Assembly (NCBI GenBank): GCA_937995535.1
Contig: CALKJU010000004.1
Location: forward strand, 29,107 to 93,106
From: an uncultured Alphaproteobacteria bacterium
Lineage (GTDB): Bacteria > Pseudomonadota > Alphaproteobacteria > Geminicoccales > Geminicoccaceae
Length of the DNA stretch: 64,000 nucleotides
Direction: 5' to 3'
The notes beneath the pieces were generated by a model. The model searched no databases. It saw only the letters and a program-made list of their open reading frames with translations, and was not told the origin of the DNA. A program made the position numbers and the translations under genes. Positions within the stretch are counted from its first letter, which is position 1; each line of letters begins with the position of its first letter. Shown piece after piece: positions 51,876-61,711 of this stretch.

Positions 51876-52190
51876 ATGGCCGAGCCGAGCCTGTTCGCCA
51901 CCTACTGGCCGTACTATCTGCCGACCTGGCTCGTGATGGCGGCGATCGCCTACCTGCTCGCGCGCGCCATCCTCAGCCCGTTCATCAAGCCCGACTCGCT
52001 CAACGTGGTGTGGCGGATGCTGGTGGTCGTCACCGAACCGATCCTGCGCCTGCTGGGTCCGCTGATCCCGGCCTTCATGGTCGAGGGCCTGCGCCCCGTC
52101 GCGGGCGCCGGCTGGCTGTTCCTCGCGTGGTGGCTGTTCCGCGAGGTGATGTCCGGCTACGGGCTCGTCCCACCGACCGCGCTTGACTGA
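51876..52190 (+). CDS. Small membrane protein (104 aa)
   Basis: SD GGAGGGGAG before the ATG at 51876. Two or three membrane segments: LPTWLVMAAIAYLLARAILS, LVVVTEPILRLLGPLIPAFM and AGWLFLAWWLFREVM. The pattern (short loop with PFIKPDSLNVVWR, then a proline-rich helix) loosely recalls YggT-like proteins, but I cannot place it in a family. It overlaps the next gene by 8 bp, so the two are probably one unit. Confidence 0.78.
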   Translation: MAEPSLFATYWPYYLPTWLVMAAIAYLLARAILSPFIKPDSLNVVWRMLVVVTEPILRLLGPLIPAFMVEGLRPVAGAGWLFLAWWLFREVMSGYGLVPPTALD

Positions 52191-52575
52191 CGACGCCCCC
52201 GGCGAGGTCCGCCGCGCCGCCGAGATCTCGGTCGGGCGTGCGGTGGGCTTCGGCGCCCTGGCGATCGGCTGCGTGGTGCTCGGGCTTGCCGCCTTTCCCG
52301 TGCTCGCGCTGCGCAGTGGTGCCGCGCTCACCATGCTGATGGCGGCGATCCTCCTGCTCAAGGCGCTGCAGGCGCCGGCCAAGCCGTTCAAGCGCACCGA
52401 GGTGTGGCTGATCCTCGGCCGGCCGGAGCGCATCGCGCCAGCCCGGGCGCAGCGCTTGATCGGCACCGCGCTGCGCGACGTCCTGCAGCGCTATGCCGGC
52501 TGGTCCGCCGCCGCGGCCGTCCTGTTCTGGCTCGCCAGCCTCGCCTGGCGGCTGCTCGACGCCGGCGGGCCCTGA
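52183..52575 (+). CDS. Small membrane protein (130 aa)
   Basis: Starts with a TTG inside the previous gene. Three hydrophobic segments (VGFGALAIGCVVLGLAAFPV, ALTMLMAAILLLKALQAPAK and WSAAAAVLFWLASLAWRLLD) flank a cytoplasmic basic loop, FKRTEVWLILGRPERIAPAR. Function is unknown. It shares a bidirectional terminator with the convergent ompA-type gene. Confidence 0.78.
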   Translation: MTDDAPGEVRRAAEISVGRAVGFGALAIGCVVLGLAAFPVLALRSGAALTMLMAAILLLKALQAPAKPFKRTEVWLILGRPERIAPARAQRLIGTALRDVLQRYAGWSAAAAVLFWLASLAWRLLDAGGP

Positions 52576-52583
52576 AAAGGCGC

Positions 52584-52613
52584 AGCGCCCGCACGGTCTC
52601 CCGTGCGGGCGCT
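52584..52613. terminator. Bidirectional terminator between the small membrane gene and the OmpA gene
   Basis: Perfect 13-bp stem AGCGCCCGCACGG / CCGTGCGGGCGCT with a 4-nt loop. On the minus strand it is followed by GCGCCTTTTC, giving a weak U-tract for the OmpA transcript. On the plus strand there is no U-tract. Confidence 0.7.
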
Positions 52614-52643
52614 GGCGTCAGATTGTCGCGGTCGAGCGATGCC

Positions 52644-53510
52644 TCAGCGGCGCCGGATCTCGACCCGCCGGTTGCGCGGCTCGTTGACATTCGGGCCGGT
52701 CGGCACGGCGGGCTTGGTCCAGCTGAAGCCCTCGACGGTCATCCGGCTGCGGTCGACGCCGCGCGCCTCGAGCGCGTTGGCCACGGCGTTGGCGCGCCGC
52801 TCGGACAGGCCCTGGTTGTACTGCAGCGAGCCGACCGTATCGGTGTGGCCCCAGACCAGGATGTTCATGGTCGTGTCGGCGACCAGCTGGCTCGCGACCT
52901 CGTCGAGGATCGGCACCGCCTCGGGCTTGATGTCGTACTTGTCGAAGTCGAAGAACACGTCCGAGTCGAGCGAGATCATCTCGGGTGCGGGCTCGACGTA
53001 CATCGCCGCCTCGAAGGCGTCGCGACAGGCGGCGATGTCGGCCGCCTGGAAGTTCTCCTCCTGCTGCTCGATCCAGCAGTCGAACGAGCCGATTGCGACC
53101 CCGGCCTTCTCCGGGTCGGCGTCGCGGAAGCCCTCGGCCAGCCGCGCATTGAGCCGGGCGTAGGCGTCCTGGATCTCGGCCACCTTGTCGGCGGGCAGCA
53201 TGCGCTCGGCCGGGTTCTGCGGCTCGATCGCCTCGCCACGCGCCGCCGCAGTCGCCTTGCGGGCGTGGAACATGGCGTCGACATAGTCCATCTGGACGTA
53301 TTCGTACTCGGCGTGCTTCATCAGATCGTTGTACGCCGCGGTGGCGAACGCGCCGCTCGGCTGCGCGCTGCGCGCCTCGCGCATCACCCCGACGGCCGGG
53401 AACCCAGCCATCACCGATCCGGGAAGCTGCTGGAACTGCGGCCCTCCGTTGCAAGCGGCCAGCAGGCCCACTGCGGTGAGAGTGCCGAGCTTGAGAGCGA
53501 GCCTTTGCAT
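52644..53510 (-). CDS. OmpA-family lipoprotein
   Basis: 288 residues with SD AGGAGG. Lipoprotein signal MQRLALKLGTLTAVGLLAAC puts the lipidated Cys at position 20. A helical linker domain (~60-165) rich in Glu/Ala precedes the OmpA-C peptidoglycan-binding domain (~185-285): VFFDFDKYDIKPEAVPILDE, ILVWGHTDTVGSLQYNQGLS and the terminal EPRNRRVEI, holding the Asp and Arg that contact diaminopimelate. It tethers the outer membrane to the wall. Between its start and the next gene lie 264 bp with no recognised gene. Confidence 0.92.
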   Translation of the reverse strand: MQRLALKLGTLTAVGLLAACNGGPQFQQLPGSVMAGFPAVGVMREARSAQPSGAFATAAYNDLMKHAEYEYVQMDYVDAMFHARKATAAARGEAIEPQNPAERMLPADKVAEIQDAYARLNARLAEGFRDADPEKAGVAIGSFDCWIEQQEENFQAADIAACRDAFEAAMYVEPAPEMISLDSDVFFDFDKYDIKPEAVPILDEVASQLVADTTMNILVWGHTDTVGSLQYNQGLSERRANAVANALEARGVDRSRMTVEGFSWTKPAVPTGPNVNEPRNRRVEIRRR

Positions 53511-53774
53511 TGTGCCTCCTGCGCACCGCAAGCGTTTACCGACACCGTGCATGTCATTTTTTTGGGGCATGGGGAAGTCCCAGCGCCGAGGCTGGATGCT
53601 CACGCGAGGGCAAAACTGGAGGTCTGTGTTGGCGAGTCCACACCACCCTGCGGTGTCTTTGCCACGGCTTGTGCGGCAACCGGGAGAAAGCCGCGGCCCC
53701 CGGGTGTCGACTTGTCTTGCCGGCCCGCGGGCTTGCGCTAGACAGGGTCCCGCCAGCGAGGGTGGGAGGAACTC

Positions 53775-53957
53775 ATGACGGGCATCGGCGACGCGCTGGG
53801 CACGCTCGGGATCGTCGCGGTCGCCGGGCTCCTGGTCATGGTGGTGGTCGCGCTTGCGTTCGGCTTCACCGCGCTGATCTATGTGGCGCTGCTCCTGACC
53901 GTGGTCGCCTTCGCGGTGATCCTGCTCCTCTGCCGTGGCGAGACCCCGCCCGGCTAG
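53775..53957 (+). CDS. Small hydrophobic membrane protein (60 aa)
   Basis: SD GGGAGGA before the ATG. Two hydrophobic segments (GTLGIVAVAGLLVMVVVALA and LIYVALLLTVVAFAVILLL) with a short turn. It ends CRGETPPG. Function is unknown. The last 4 bp overlap the convergent thyX gene. Confidence 0.7.
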   Translation: MTGIGDALGTLGIVAVAGLLVMVVVALAFGFTALIYVALLLTVVAFAVILLLCRGETPPG

Positions 53958-54988
53958 GCGGCGCCACCGAGTTCCGGAAGCGCCTCGATCAGCTCGCGCC
54001 ACTCGCGCGCCGAGAGCCCACTGTCGGCCTGCGACACGGTCTCGCCGCGCAGGCGGCGGCGAAGGACGGCCGTGGCGGTGGCGGAGAGGTTGAGCCCACG
54101 GCTGCGATACTCGGCGAACGCTGCCGCGGTCAGCGGCACCCAGCGCTCGACCAGGCCGGCGATGAGCTCGGCGTAGGCGCGGATCTCGTACTGCGCGTGG
54201 CTGTCCGCACGCAGACTCAAGAAGTGCAACAGGTTGTGCAGGTCGATCTTCCAGTAGAGCTGGGTGTAGGTGTTGAGCGGCAGGACGATGCGGGCGAGCT
54301 CGCGGGCAAGACCCGGACGGTCCGGCTCGATCACGCTGCCGTCGGGGCGCTCGTTGAGCAGCCTGGCGTAGAAGGTGTGCGCCCGCTCGCTCTCGCGCTT
54401 GATCCGGTCGGTGGCGTCGAACGCCTCGGCCTGGTCGAGCACCGCCTCGCGGCCCTGCTTGTTGCGCGTCGACTGCGCGGCGGTCGCCTCGGGCTCGGGC
54501 AGCTCGAGCTCGAACAGCGCGGATTGCGCGGCCTCGGCGCGCGGCGCCTTGCGGCTCCGCTGGCTCTCCAGATAGTCGCGGTCGGGCACGTAGAACTCGC
54601 GATCGAGGATCGAGTAGCGGGCCGAGTACTCGTTGAGGCTCGCCGTGCGGTGGCGGATCCACTGGCGCGCCACGAAGATCGGCATCTTCAGGTGCAGCTT
54701 GATCTCGCACATCTCGAACGGGCTGGTATGGCGATGGCGCATCAGGTAGCGGATCAGCCCCTGGTCGGTCTGGCTGCGCTTGGTGCCCTTGCCGTAGCTG
54801 ACCCGCGCCGCCTGCACGATCGCCGCGTCGTCGCCCATGTAGTCGATCAGCCGCACGAAGCCGTGGTCGAGCACCGGGAGCGGCTGGTAGAGCAGCTCCT
54901 CGAGCGCCGGCACGGTCGCCCGCCGGGTGGTGTGCGCCTCGGCCCGCTGCGCCTCAATCTCGGCCAGCTTGTCACGATCGAGCGGCAT
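53954..54988 (-). CDS. thyX: Flavin-dependent thymidylate synthase
   Basis: 344 residues from the ATG at 54988. The ThyX motif RHRTASLNEYSARYS is present near residue 105, with HTSPFEMCEIKLHLKMPIFV before it and KIDLHNLLHFLSLRADSHAQ for FAD binding near 270. ThyX makes dTMP from dUMP using FAD and methylene-tetrahydrofolate. It runs about 100 residues beyond many homologs, with an Arg/Ala linker around YLESQRSRKAPRAEAAQSA and extra C-terminal residues. It is divergent from the tmRNA gene. Confidence 0.96.
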   Translation of the reverse strand: MPLDRDKLAEIEAQRAEAHTTRRATVPALEELLYQPLPVLDHGFVRLIDYMGDDAAIVQAARVSYGKGTKRSQTDQGLIRYLMRHRHTSPFEMCEIKLHLKMPIFVARQWIRHRTASLNEYSARYSILDREFYVPDRDYLESQRSRKAPRAEAAQSALFELELPEPEATAAQSTRNKQGREAVLDQAEAFDATDRIKRESERAHTFYARLLNERPDGSVIEPDRPGLARELARIVLPLNTYTQLYWKIDLHNLLHFLSLRADSHAQYEIRAYAELIAGLVERWVPLTAAAFAEYRSRGLNLSATATAVLRRRLRGETVSQADSGLSAREWRELIEALPELGGAA

Positions 54989-55053
54989 GCTGCACCCCGG
55001 TGTACCGACGCTGCGCGCTAGTGCGCGCGCGGGTGGGGCCGACGCAAGGGCCT

Positions 55054-55082
55054 TTGCACTGGCGCCCGCCATCGCCTATATC
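55054..55082 (+). promoter_or_regulatory. Sigma-70-type promoter of the tmRNA gene
   Basis: TTGCAC (55054-55059), exactly 17 bp, then TATATC (55077-55082). The predicted start is at about 55089, in front of a short GCCGG/CCGGC hairpin that opens the acceptor piece. Confidence 0.7.
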
Positions 55083-55088
55083 TGGTCG

Positions 55089-55376
55089 GCCGGCTCGTCC
55101 GGCTATGGCGATAAACGCTGCGCGGAATAGGCGTTGCGGACCCGGGGGCAGAGCCCGGCGCCTCCACCAATCTCTGGGGCCTGTTGGTCCCGAGCACGGG
55201 GGCGAATCAGGATCGACGTGCGCAGTAAAGGTGCAGTTTTCGCCCGGCATGGTACCGCCGTTATCGGGCCGATCGTACAAGTGCCAACGATAACCGTATG
55301 GCTCTCGCTGCTGCCGCGTAAGCGACAGTAAGCGCGGCCCGGGGGGCGCCGGGCAACAGAAGCCCCCCACCTCTGC
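55089..55376 (+). ncRNA. ssrA: tmRNA (ssrA), circularly permuted two-piece form
   Basis: Gene order is acceptor piece, spacer, coding piece, as in Alphaproteobacteria. The acceptor 3' end is CGCCTCC-ACCA (55159-55169), preceded by a T-arm CCGGG/CCCGG with loop GGCAGAG. After a 28-nt spacer the coding piece begins GGGGGCG (55198-55204), which pairs with CGCCTCC to rebuild the acceptor stem (one G-U), then GATCGACG. The tag frame (55283-55318) encodes ANDNRMALAAAA, then TAA. GCGCAG in the coding piece can pair with CTGCGC in the acceptor piece. The outer ends are estimated. tmRNA with SmpB frees stalled ribosomes and tags the nascent chain for proteolysis. Confidence 0.94.
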
Positions 55377-55400
55377 TCTGGCGAAGGAGTGCTGGTCGAG

Positions 55401-55889
55401 ATGCGCCGGGAGCGTGTCGAGTACGGCCGGATGGTCGAGGCGGCGCTGCGCACCGTGGTGCGCGACGTGCTGCGCGGCGTCGCCGAGCACGGCCTGACCC
55501 CGCCGCACCATTTCTACATCACCTTCCGCACCGGCCATCCGGGCGTCGAGATGCCCGAGCATCTGCGCGAGCGCTATCCGGGCGACATGACCGTCGTCAT
55601 CCAGCACCAGTACTGGGACCTGCAGGTCGACGACCACGGCTTCGGCGTCACGCTGAGCTTCAACGATCAGCTGCAGCGGCTCTGGATCCCCTACGAGGCG
55701 GTCCGCGTCTTCGCCGATCCGGGCGTCGAGTTCGGCCTGCAGTTCACCCTCGAGCCGATCGCCGAGACGGCCGCCGAGCCGCCCACCCGCCTGCTCGCCA
55801 GCCCGCGGCCGAAGCCCGTCCAGCCCGCCGAGCAGGTTCCCGATGGCGGCGCCGAGGTCGTCTCGCTCGACCGCTTCCGCAAGAAGTAA
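55401..55889 (+). CDS. sspB: SspB-type adaptor for ClpXP (alphaproteobacterial form)
   Basis: 162 residues from the ATG at 55401 (GAAGGAG upstream; a GTG at 55389 lies on the SD and is less likely). SspB core: YGRMVEAALRTVVRDVLRGV, FYITFRTGHPGVEMPEHLRE and YWDLQVDDHGFGVTLSFNDQ, then LWIPYEAVRVFADPGVEFGL. A flexible proline-rich linker and a short basic tail (EVVSLDRFRKK) end it, as in SspB proteins that dock ClpX through the tail. SspB binds ssrA-tagged proteins and hands them to ClpXP. It lies directly downstream of the tmRNA gene. Confidence 0.93.
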   Translation: MRRERVEYGRMVEAALRTVVRDVLRGVAEHGLTPPHHFYITFRTGHPGVEMPEHLRERYPGDMTVVIQHQYWDLQVDDHGFGVTLSFNDQLQRLWIPYEAVRVFADPGVEFGLQFTLEPIAETAAEPPTRLLASPRPKPVQPAEQVPDGGAEVVSLDRFRKK

Positions 55890-56311
55890 CGTCTCGTCGC
55901 GCGCCGGGCTCGGTCGCCTGGTCGTCGTCCGTCCGTTCCCCGACCTGACCCGCGCCGCGGCCTTCCTCGACCGAATCGGGTGAAAGGACCAACTCGCTCG
56001 TCGAGGTTGCCGAGAGGGACCGCTGTTCCTCCGACCTCACCCTTGCCCGCGACGAGCACCGCGCCACGGCGCACCGGCCGGAGCTGGTCGTTGGCCTGCT
56101 GTCGCCGGGCACCAGGCGCGCGGACATCGGCGAGAGCTGGCCAACCACCTGCGTGACCCCGGTCGCCACACTATCGGCCCTATCTCCGGCGCGCTCGGCC
56201 GCGCGGCGGTGGCGGCCGGCGGTCGCCTGAGCCGCTGCGACGCCGGCGGCGATTGACCTGCCGGGCGTTCGCGCCGCAGATCGCGCCGCTGCGAGCAAGG
56301 GAGTGCCCGCC
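55890..56311. other. 422-bp intergenic region with no recognised gene
   Basis: Between sspB and fumC. I see no tRNA, no terminator with a U-tract and no SD-supported ORF. Several frames stay open for long stretches because of high GC content, but none has family-like motifs. It should contain the fumC promoter; no clear -35/-10 pair was found. Confidence 0.6.
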
Positions 56312-57703
<1,392 letters not shown>

Positions 57704-57709
57704 GGCCGC

Positions 57710-60661
57710 CTACTCGGTGGCCGGCGGCAGCGTCCGGATCCGCCCCGGCGGTCCGAGCAGCCGCAGTACCGGAAGCGCCGGATCGTCCGGGTCGACCGCC
57801 GCCTCGAGGATCCAGGCGAGCAGATCGAGGCGAAGATCGAGCCGCGCGGCGGCCACCGGCGAAGTCAGACGCAGCCCGTCCGCGGCAAGCGTGCCGCGCG
57901 CGATCGTGAACTCGCCGGCGAGGCTGTCGACCCGCAGGTCGGGCGCGAGGAGAATGTCGGCCAGGGGTGCGAGGCGCAGGCCGGCGACGCGGCCGCTGCG
58001 CAGCTCGAGATGCCCGGCGCCAGCGAGACCGCCGACCAGATCGGCGATCGACCGGCCGACGCCCGCAACCTCGACGGCGAGGTCGACCCTGCCCTCGACG
58101 CCGTCGCGCAGCCCCGCAAGTGGCAGCAGCCGCTGCGCCTGGGCGCCGCCCAGCCGTCCCGCGATCTCGAGCCGCGCCGCATCGCCGCGCTGCTGCAGCA
58201 CGAGGCGCCCGTCGAGCTCGCCGTCGGCGAGGGGTGCGGCGTTGGCGAGGACCTCGAGCGTTCCGCCGGCGAGGCCGATCCGTCCGGTCCCGCGCCCGTC
58301 GACCGATGGCCAGTCGAGCGCGAGCGCGAGCTCGGCAGCGCCGAGCCAGCGCCAGTCGAGCGGCTGGCGCGGCCATGCTCCGGGCCAACGGCTGGGCGGC
58401 CCGGCCGGAGCACCGAGGGTCAGCTCTGCGGTCTCGAGCGCCATGAGGACGAGTTCCGGCGCCAGTGCGGTGACGGACACCGTGCCATCGAGCCGCGGCC
58501 GGCCGTCCGTGGTCGCCGCGGCGATGCGCCCACGCAGCGCGCTCGACCCGAGCCGCAGGTCGAGATCGGCCTCGACACCGGGGGTGGTGCGCGCCAGGTC
58601 GAGCACGAGGCTGGCCGGCCCCGCGAGCCCCGGTCCGGTCCGCCCCGGAACGCCCAGCCGCGCCAGCAGGTCCGTGAGGCTCTCGGCCCGCGCGTCGAGC
58701 TGGAGGCGCTCGGGCCGGCTCGCGAGATCGCGCGGCAGACGCGTCGTCGCGTCGACGACGAGCCCGGGCAGCGCCGCCGCCAGCTCGACGGCGTAGCCGG
58801 CGCCATCGCTGCGGACGGTGCCGTCGATTCTGACCGGAGCCAAGCGCAGCAGGGCCGGCGGCAGGTCCAGTCCGGCGAGCCGGAGCAGCCGGGCCGGGCG
58901 CTCGAGGCGCGCATCGAGCGCGAGCGAGACCTCGCCCGCGGCGAGGGCGACCGTGCCGACCAGATTGATCTCGGCCTCGGCAGCCTCACCCGCCGAGAAC
59001 CGGCGCAGCGTGAGCAGCCGTTCGACGAGTTCGGCCTCGAGGCGTACACCCTCGATGCGCGCGCCGCGCCAAGCGAGCGCGCCCAGCTCGAGGTCGACGG
59101 CGACGTCCGCCCGTTCCGCCAGCGCCTGCAGCGCCGCGCCGAGCAGGCCCGGATCGTCCTCTGGCAGGTAGCCGTCCAGGCTCAGCCGGTCGACGACGAG
59201 ATCGAGGGCAACCTGCGGCCGCGCGCCGCCCACGGCAGCGGCGAGCGAGCCCTGCACGCGGCTGCCGTCGACCCGCAGGTCGAGGTCGCGCAGCGCCAGG
59301 CTGTCGGCGCCGACCTCGATCCCTCCGGCGGCGGTCAGACGGCGCAGCCGGTCGGGCCCGACCGGTAGCGTCGGCAGCCCCAGCCAGCCGAGCAGCTCCG
59401 GCAGCTCGGGGGCCGCAAGGCTGGCGTCGCCGCGCAGCAGCGACCTGCCGTCGACGATCTCGACCCGGCCGCTCAGGGCGACCTCGGCATTGCCCGGCAG
59501 CCGGGCACTGGCGCGGTCGATCGTCATCCCAGCCGCGCCGAGCAGGCGCGTCGCGAGGCGGACATCGCTCAGGGCCCGCTCGCGCAGCCGCAGCTCGGCA
59601 AGGCGCAGCTCGACCGTTCCCTCGATGCCGGCCGCGAGCAGCGTCGTCGCGCCCTGCCGAAGCCTCGCCGGCGACGTTTCCGGGAGGCGCAGGCGAGCGC
59701 CGTTGACCGTCAGCTGCAGCGCGCCACTGGCGCGCGCGCGGCTCGCCTCGACGGCCAGGTCGGTGCCCGGGGCGGTCAGGCGCGTCAGCGACAGCCGCCA
59801 GCCGGCCACATCGCTCTGCAGTCGGCCCTCGGCGGCAGCCGGACCCAGTGCCAGTGCCTCCGCCGGCGCGCCGAGCCCGCCGGCTGCGAGCAGCAGGCGC
59901 ACCGGGATGGCCGCGTCGATCGCCTCGAGGCCGACCGTGCCGTCGGCGGCCAAGACACCGTCGGCGGCCGCGAGCGACCCGGCGAAGCGCAACGTGTTGC
60001 CAGTGCCTACCAGGAGCGCGAGCTCGACCGGCAGCGGCCGTCCTGGGCCGGTCAGCCGGCCCTTGGCATCGACGCGGAGCTCGTGATCCTGCCACCGGCC
60101 CTGGCCGGCGACGGTGAAGGCGCCACCGGCGTCACGCTCGAGCGCGAGCGAGACCTGGCCGACCTCGAGATCCGGCGCGGCGCCGAGGGCGAGCCGGCCG
60201 TCGACGACCTCGATCGAGGCGAGCGCCCCGCCGCCGGTGGCGGCGGCGCCGAGCAGCCCGGCCAGGTCGGCCGCCGGGCGCGGTGCCACGAGCCGCGGGC
60301 GGACCAGTCGCACGCTCTCGATCTCGCTCCGCCCGGCGAGCAGCGGGGCCGGGCGCAGGACCAGATCGACGCGGTCGGCGTCGAGGAGTGGTCCGGCACC
60401 GCCCGGCTGGCCGATGGCGACCCGGCCGATGCTCAGCACCGGCCGCGGCAGCAGGCTCAGCTCCGCCGCGCCGCGGACGCTGATCGGCGTACCGGTCGCG
60501 GTCTGCAGCTCGGCGACGAGGCGCGCGCGCACGGCGTTGGCGTCGACCACACGCGGCAGCAGGAACCCAGCGGCGGCGGCGAGCGCCGCCAGGATCGCCA
60601 GAACGACGGCCAGTGCACGCAAGGATAAGCTATCCGCCCTCGGCCGGGTTGCCGCGGGCAC
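57710..60661 (-). CDS. AsmA family inner-membrane-anchored protein
   Basis: 983 residues from a GTG. One N-terminal membrane anchor (~residues 14-36, LRALAVVLAILAALAAAAGF) is followed by a very long beta-rich periplasmic region. Its repeated LxVDGxRVxGSL-like strands, such as LALRDLDLRVDGSRVQGSLA, and C-terminal LRSGRVAGLRLAPLADILLA fit the AsmA-like (TamB/YhdP-type) fold. Such proteins form hydrophobic grooves for lipid transfer to the outer membrane or affect its assembly. It follows xerC by 64 bp on the same strand. The composition is extremely Leu/Ala/Arg-rich. Confidence 0.9.
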   Translation of the reverse strand: MPAATRPRADSLSLRALAVVLAILAALAAAAGFLLPRVVDANAVRARLVAELQTATGTPISVRGAAELSLLPRPVLSIGRVAIGQPGGAGPLLDADRVDLVLRPAPLLAGRSEIESVRLVRPRLVAPRPAADLAGLLGAAATGGGALASIEVVDGRLALGAAPDLEVGQVSLALERDAGGAFTVAGQGRWQDHELRVDAKGRLTGPGRPLPVELALLVGTGNTLRFAGSLAAADGVLAADGTVGLEAIDAAIPVRLLLAAGGLGAPAEALALGPAAAEGRLQSDVAGWRLSLTRLTAPGTDLAVEASRARASGALQLTVNGARLRLPETSPARLRQGATTLLAAGIEGTVELRLAELRLRERALSDVRLATRLLGAAGMTIDRASARLPGNAEVALSGRVEIVDGRSLLRGDASLAAPELPELLGWLGLPTLPVGPDRLRRLTAAGGIEVGADSLALRDLDLRVDGSRVQGSLAAAVGGARPQVALDLVVDRLSLDGYLPEDDPGLLGAALQALAERADVAVDLELGALAWRGARIEGVRLEAELVERLLTLRRFSAGEAAEAEINLVGTVALAAGEVSLALDARLERPARLLRLAGLDLPPALLRLAPVRIDGTVRSDGAGYAVELAAALPGLVVDATTRLPRDLASRPERLQLDARAESLTDLLARLGVPGRTGPGLAGPASLVLDLARTTPGVEADLDLRLGSSALRGRIAAATTDGRPRLDGTVSVTALAPELVLMALETAELTLGAPAGPPSRWPGAWPRQPLDWRWLGAAELALALDWPSVDGRGTGRIGLAGGTLEVLANAAPLADGELDGRLVLQQRGDAARLEIAGRLGGAQAQRLLPLAGLRDGVEGRVDLAVEVAGVGRSIADLVGGLAGAGHLELRSGRVAGLRLAPLADILLAPDLRVDSLAGEFTIARGTLAADGLRLTSPVAAARLDLRLDLLAWILEAAVDPDDPALPVLRLLGPPGRIRTLPPATE

Positions 60662-60725
60662 TGGGGTCCCGACATGCAGCGCCGCTATAAGCCGTTGAAA
60701 CCGCTACAGCAACCGCAGCGCGCCG

Positions 60726-61655
60726 TCAGCCGCGCGGATGCGCGCCGGCATGGATGCGCAACAGCCGTGCCGCATCCACGGCGGTGTAGCCCTGGGTCGT
60801 CGACAGGCTGGCGTGGCCGAGCAGCTCCTGGATGACGCGCAGATCGGCCCCATCGGCGAGGAGATGGGTGGCGAAAGAGTGGCGCAGCGCATGGGGTGTG
60901 GCCGTTTCCGGCAGCCCCAGCATCGCGCGGAGCTGCCGCACCTGCTGCTGGACGATCGAGGGGTGCAGCGGGCCGCCTCGTGCGCCGCGGAACACCGCCT
61001 GCTCGCTTTCGAGGGGCCAGGGACAGGCGGCGAGATAGGCGGCCAGCGCCTCGCCGATCACCGGCAACAGCGGGACCAGCCGCTCCTTGCCACCCTTGCC
61101 GCGGATCCGGAGCACCTCGAGCCGGCGCGGGTCCGCGCCGAGGGCGGCGCGGGACAGCGCCAGCGCCTCGCCGATCCGCAGCCCGGCACCGTAGAGCAGG
61201 AGCAGGACCGCTGTGTCGCGAGCTGCGAGCCAGGGCGCCTGGGCCAGCTCGCCGACCGTCGTGGTCACCGCCGCCGCCTGCTCGGGCGAGAGCGGACGCG
61301 GCAGGGCGCGGTGGAAGCGCGGGGTGCGCATCGCCTTCAGCGCCGGATTGTGCAGCTCGTGGCGCCGGTCGAGGTAGCCGTAGAGGCTGCGCACGGCGGC
61401 CATCGCCCGCGCAGTCGAGCTGCGGGCCAGGCCCTCGGTGTGACGCGCCGCGAGCCAGGCGCGGAAGTCGGCCGTGCGCAGACCGACGAGCCCGCGCAGG
61501 TCGGGCGCGCCACCGCGGTGCCGGGCGACGAACGTGAGGAACGCCGCGACGTCGCGCTCGTAGGCCGCGACACTGCGCGGCGCGAGGCGGCGCTCGCCGG
61601 CCAACCAACCGCGCCACCCGGCCAGGATCTCGTGGATCTCGTCGCTGCACGCCAC
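60726..61655 (-). CDS. xerC: Tyrosine recombinase XerC
   Basis: 309 residues from a GTG at 61655. The N-terminal SAM-like domain (EIHEILAGWRGWLAGERRLA) is followed by the catalytic domain with Arg in YGAGLRIGEALALS, Lys in IRGKGGKERLVPL, HxxR in TPHALRHSFATHLL, His in LLGHASLSTTQGYTAV and the nucleophile Tyr in the same motif. XerC with XerD resolves chromosome dimers at dif. The housekeeping context (priA divergent, AsmA downstream) and the absence of phage genes argue against an integrase. Confidence 0.94.
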   Translation of the reverse strand: MACSDEIHEILAGWRGWLAGERRLAPRSVAAYERDVAAFLTFVARHRGGAPDLRGLVGLRTADFRAWLAARHTEGLARSSTARAMAAVRSLYGYLDRRHELHNPALKAMRTPRFHRALPRPLSPEQAAAVTTTVGELAQAPWLAARDTAVLLLLYGAGLRIGEALALSRAALGADPRRLEVLRIRGKGGKERLVPLLPVIGEALAAYLAACPWPLESEQAVFRGARGGPLHPSIVQQQVRQLRAMLGLPETATPHALRHSFATHLLADGADLRVIQELLGHASLSTTQGYTAVDAARLLRIHAGAHPRG

Positions 61656-61711
61656 CGCCTGCCCACTCTTACCGCCGCAGCGAGCGCATGCTAGCACGCG
61701 CGGCACGCCGC

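Noticed and set aside
55890..56311. Long open plus-strand frames between sspB and fumC as a gene remnant.
   Set aside because: They have no usable start with an SD and no recognisable domain; frames open over this length are expected at this GC content.
57717..60698. Several long open frames antisense to the AsmA gene (200-450 codons).
   Set aside because: High GC content keeps antisense frames open. They are Arg/Ser/Pro-rich, lack SDs and show no family motifs, while the minus-strand frame has a membrane anchor and AsmA-like strands.
60726..61655. Tyrosine recombinase as an integrase of a mobile element.
   Set aside because: Motifs, length and the housekeeping neighbours priA and AsmA fit chromosomal XerC. 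No att-like repeats, tRNA target or phage genes are nearby.
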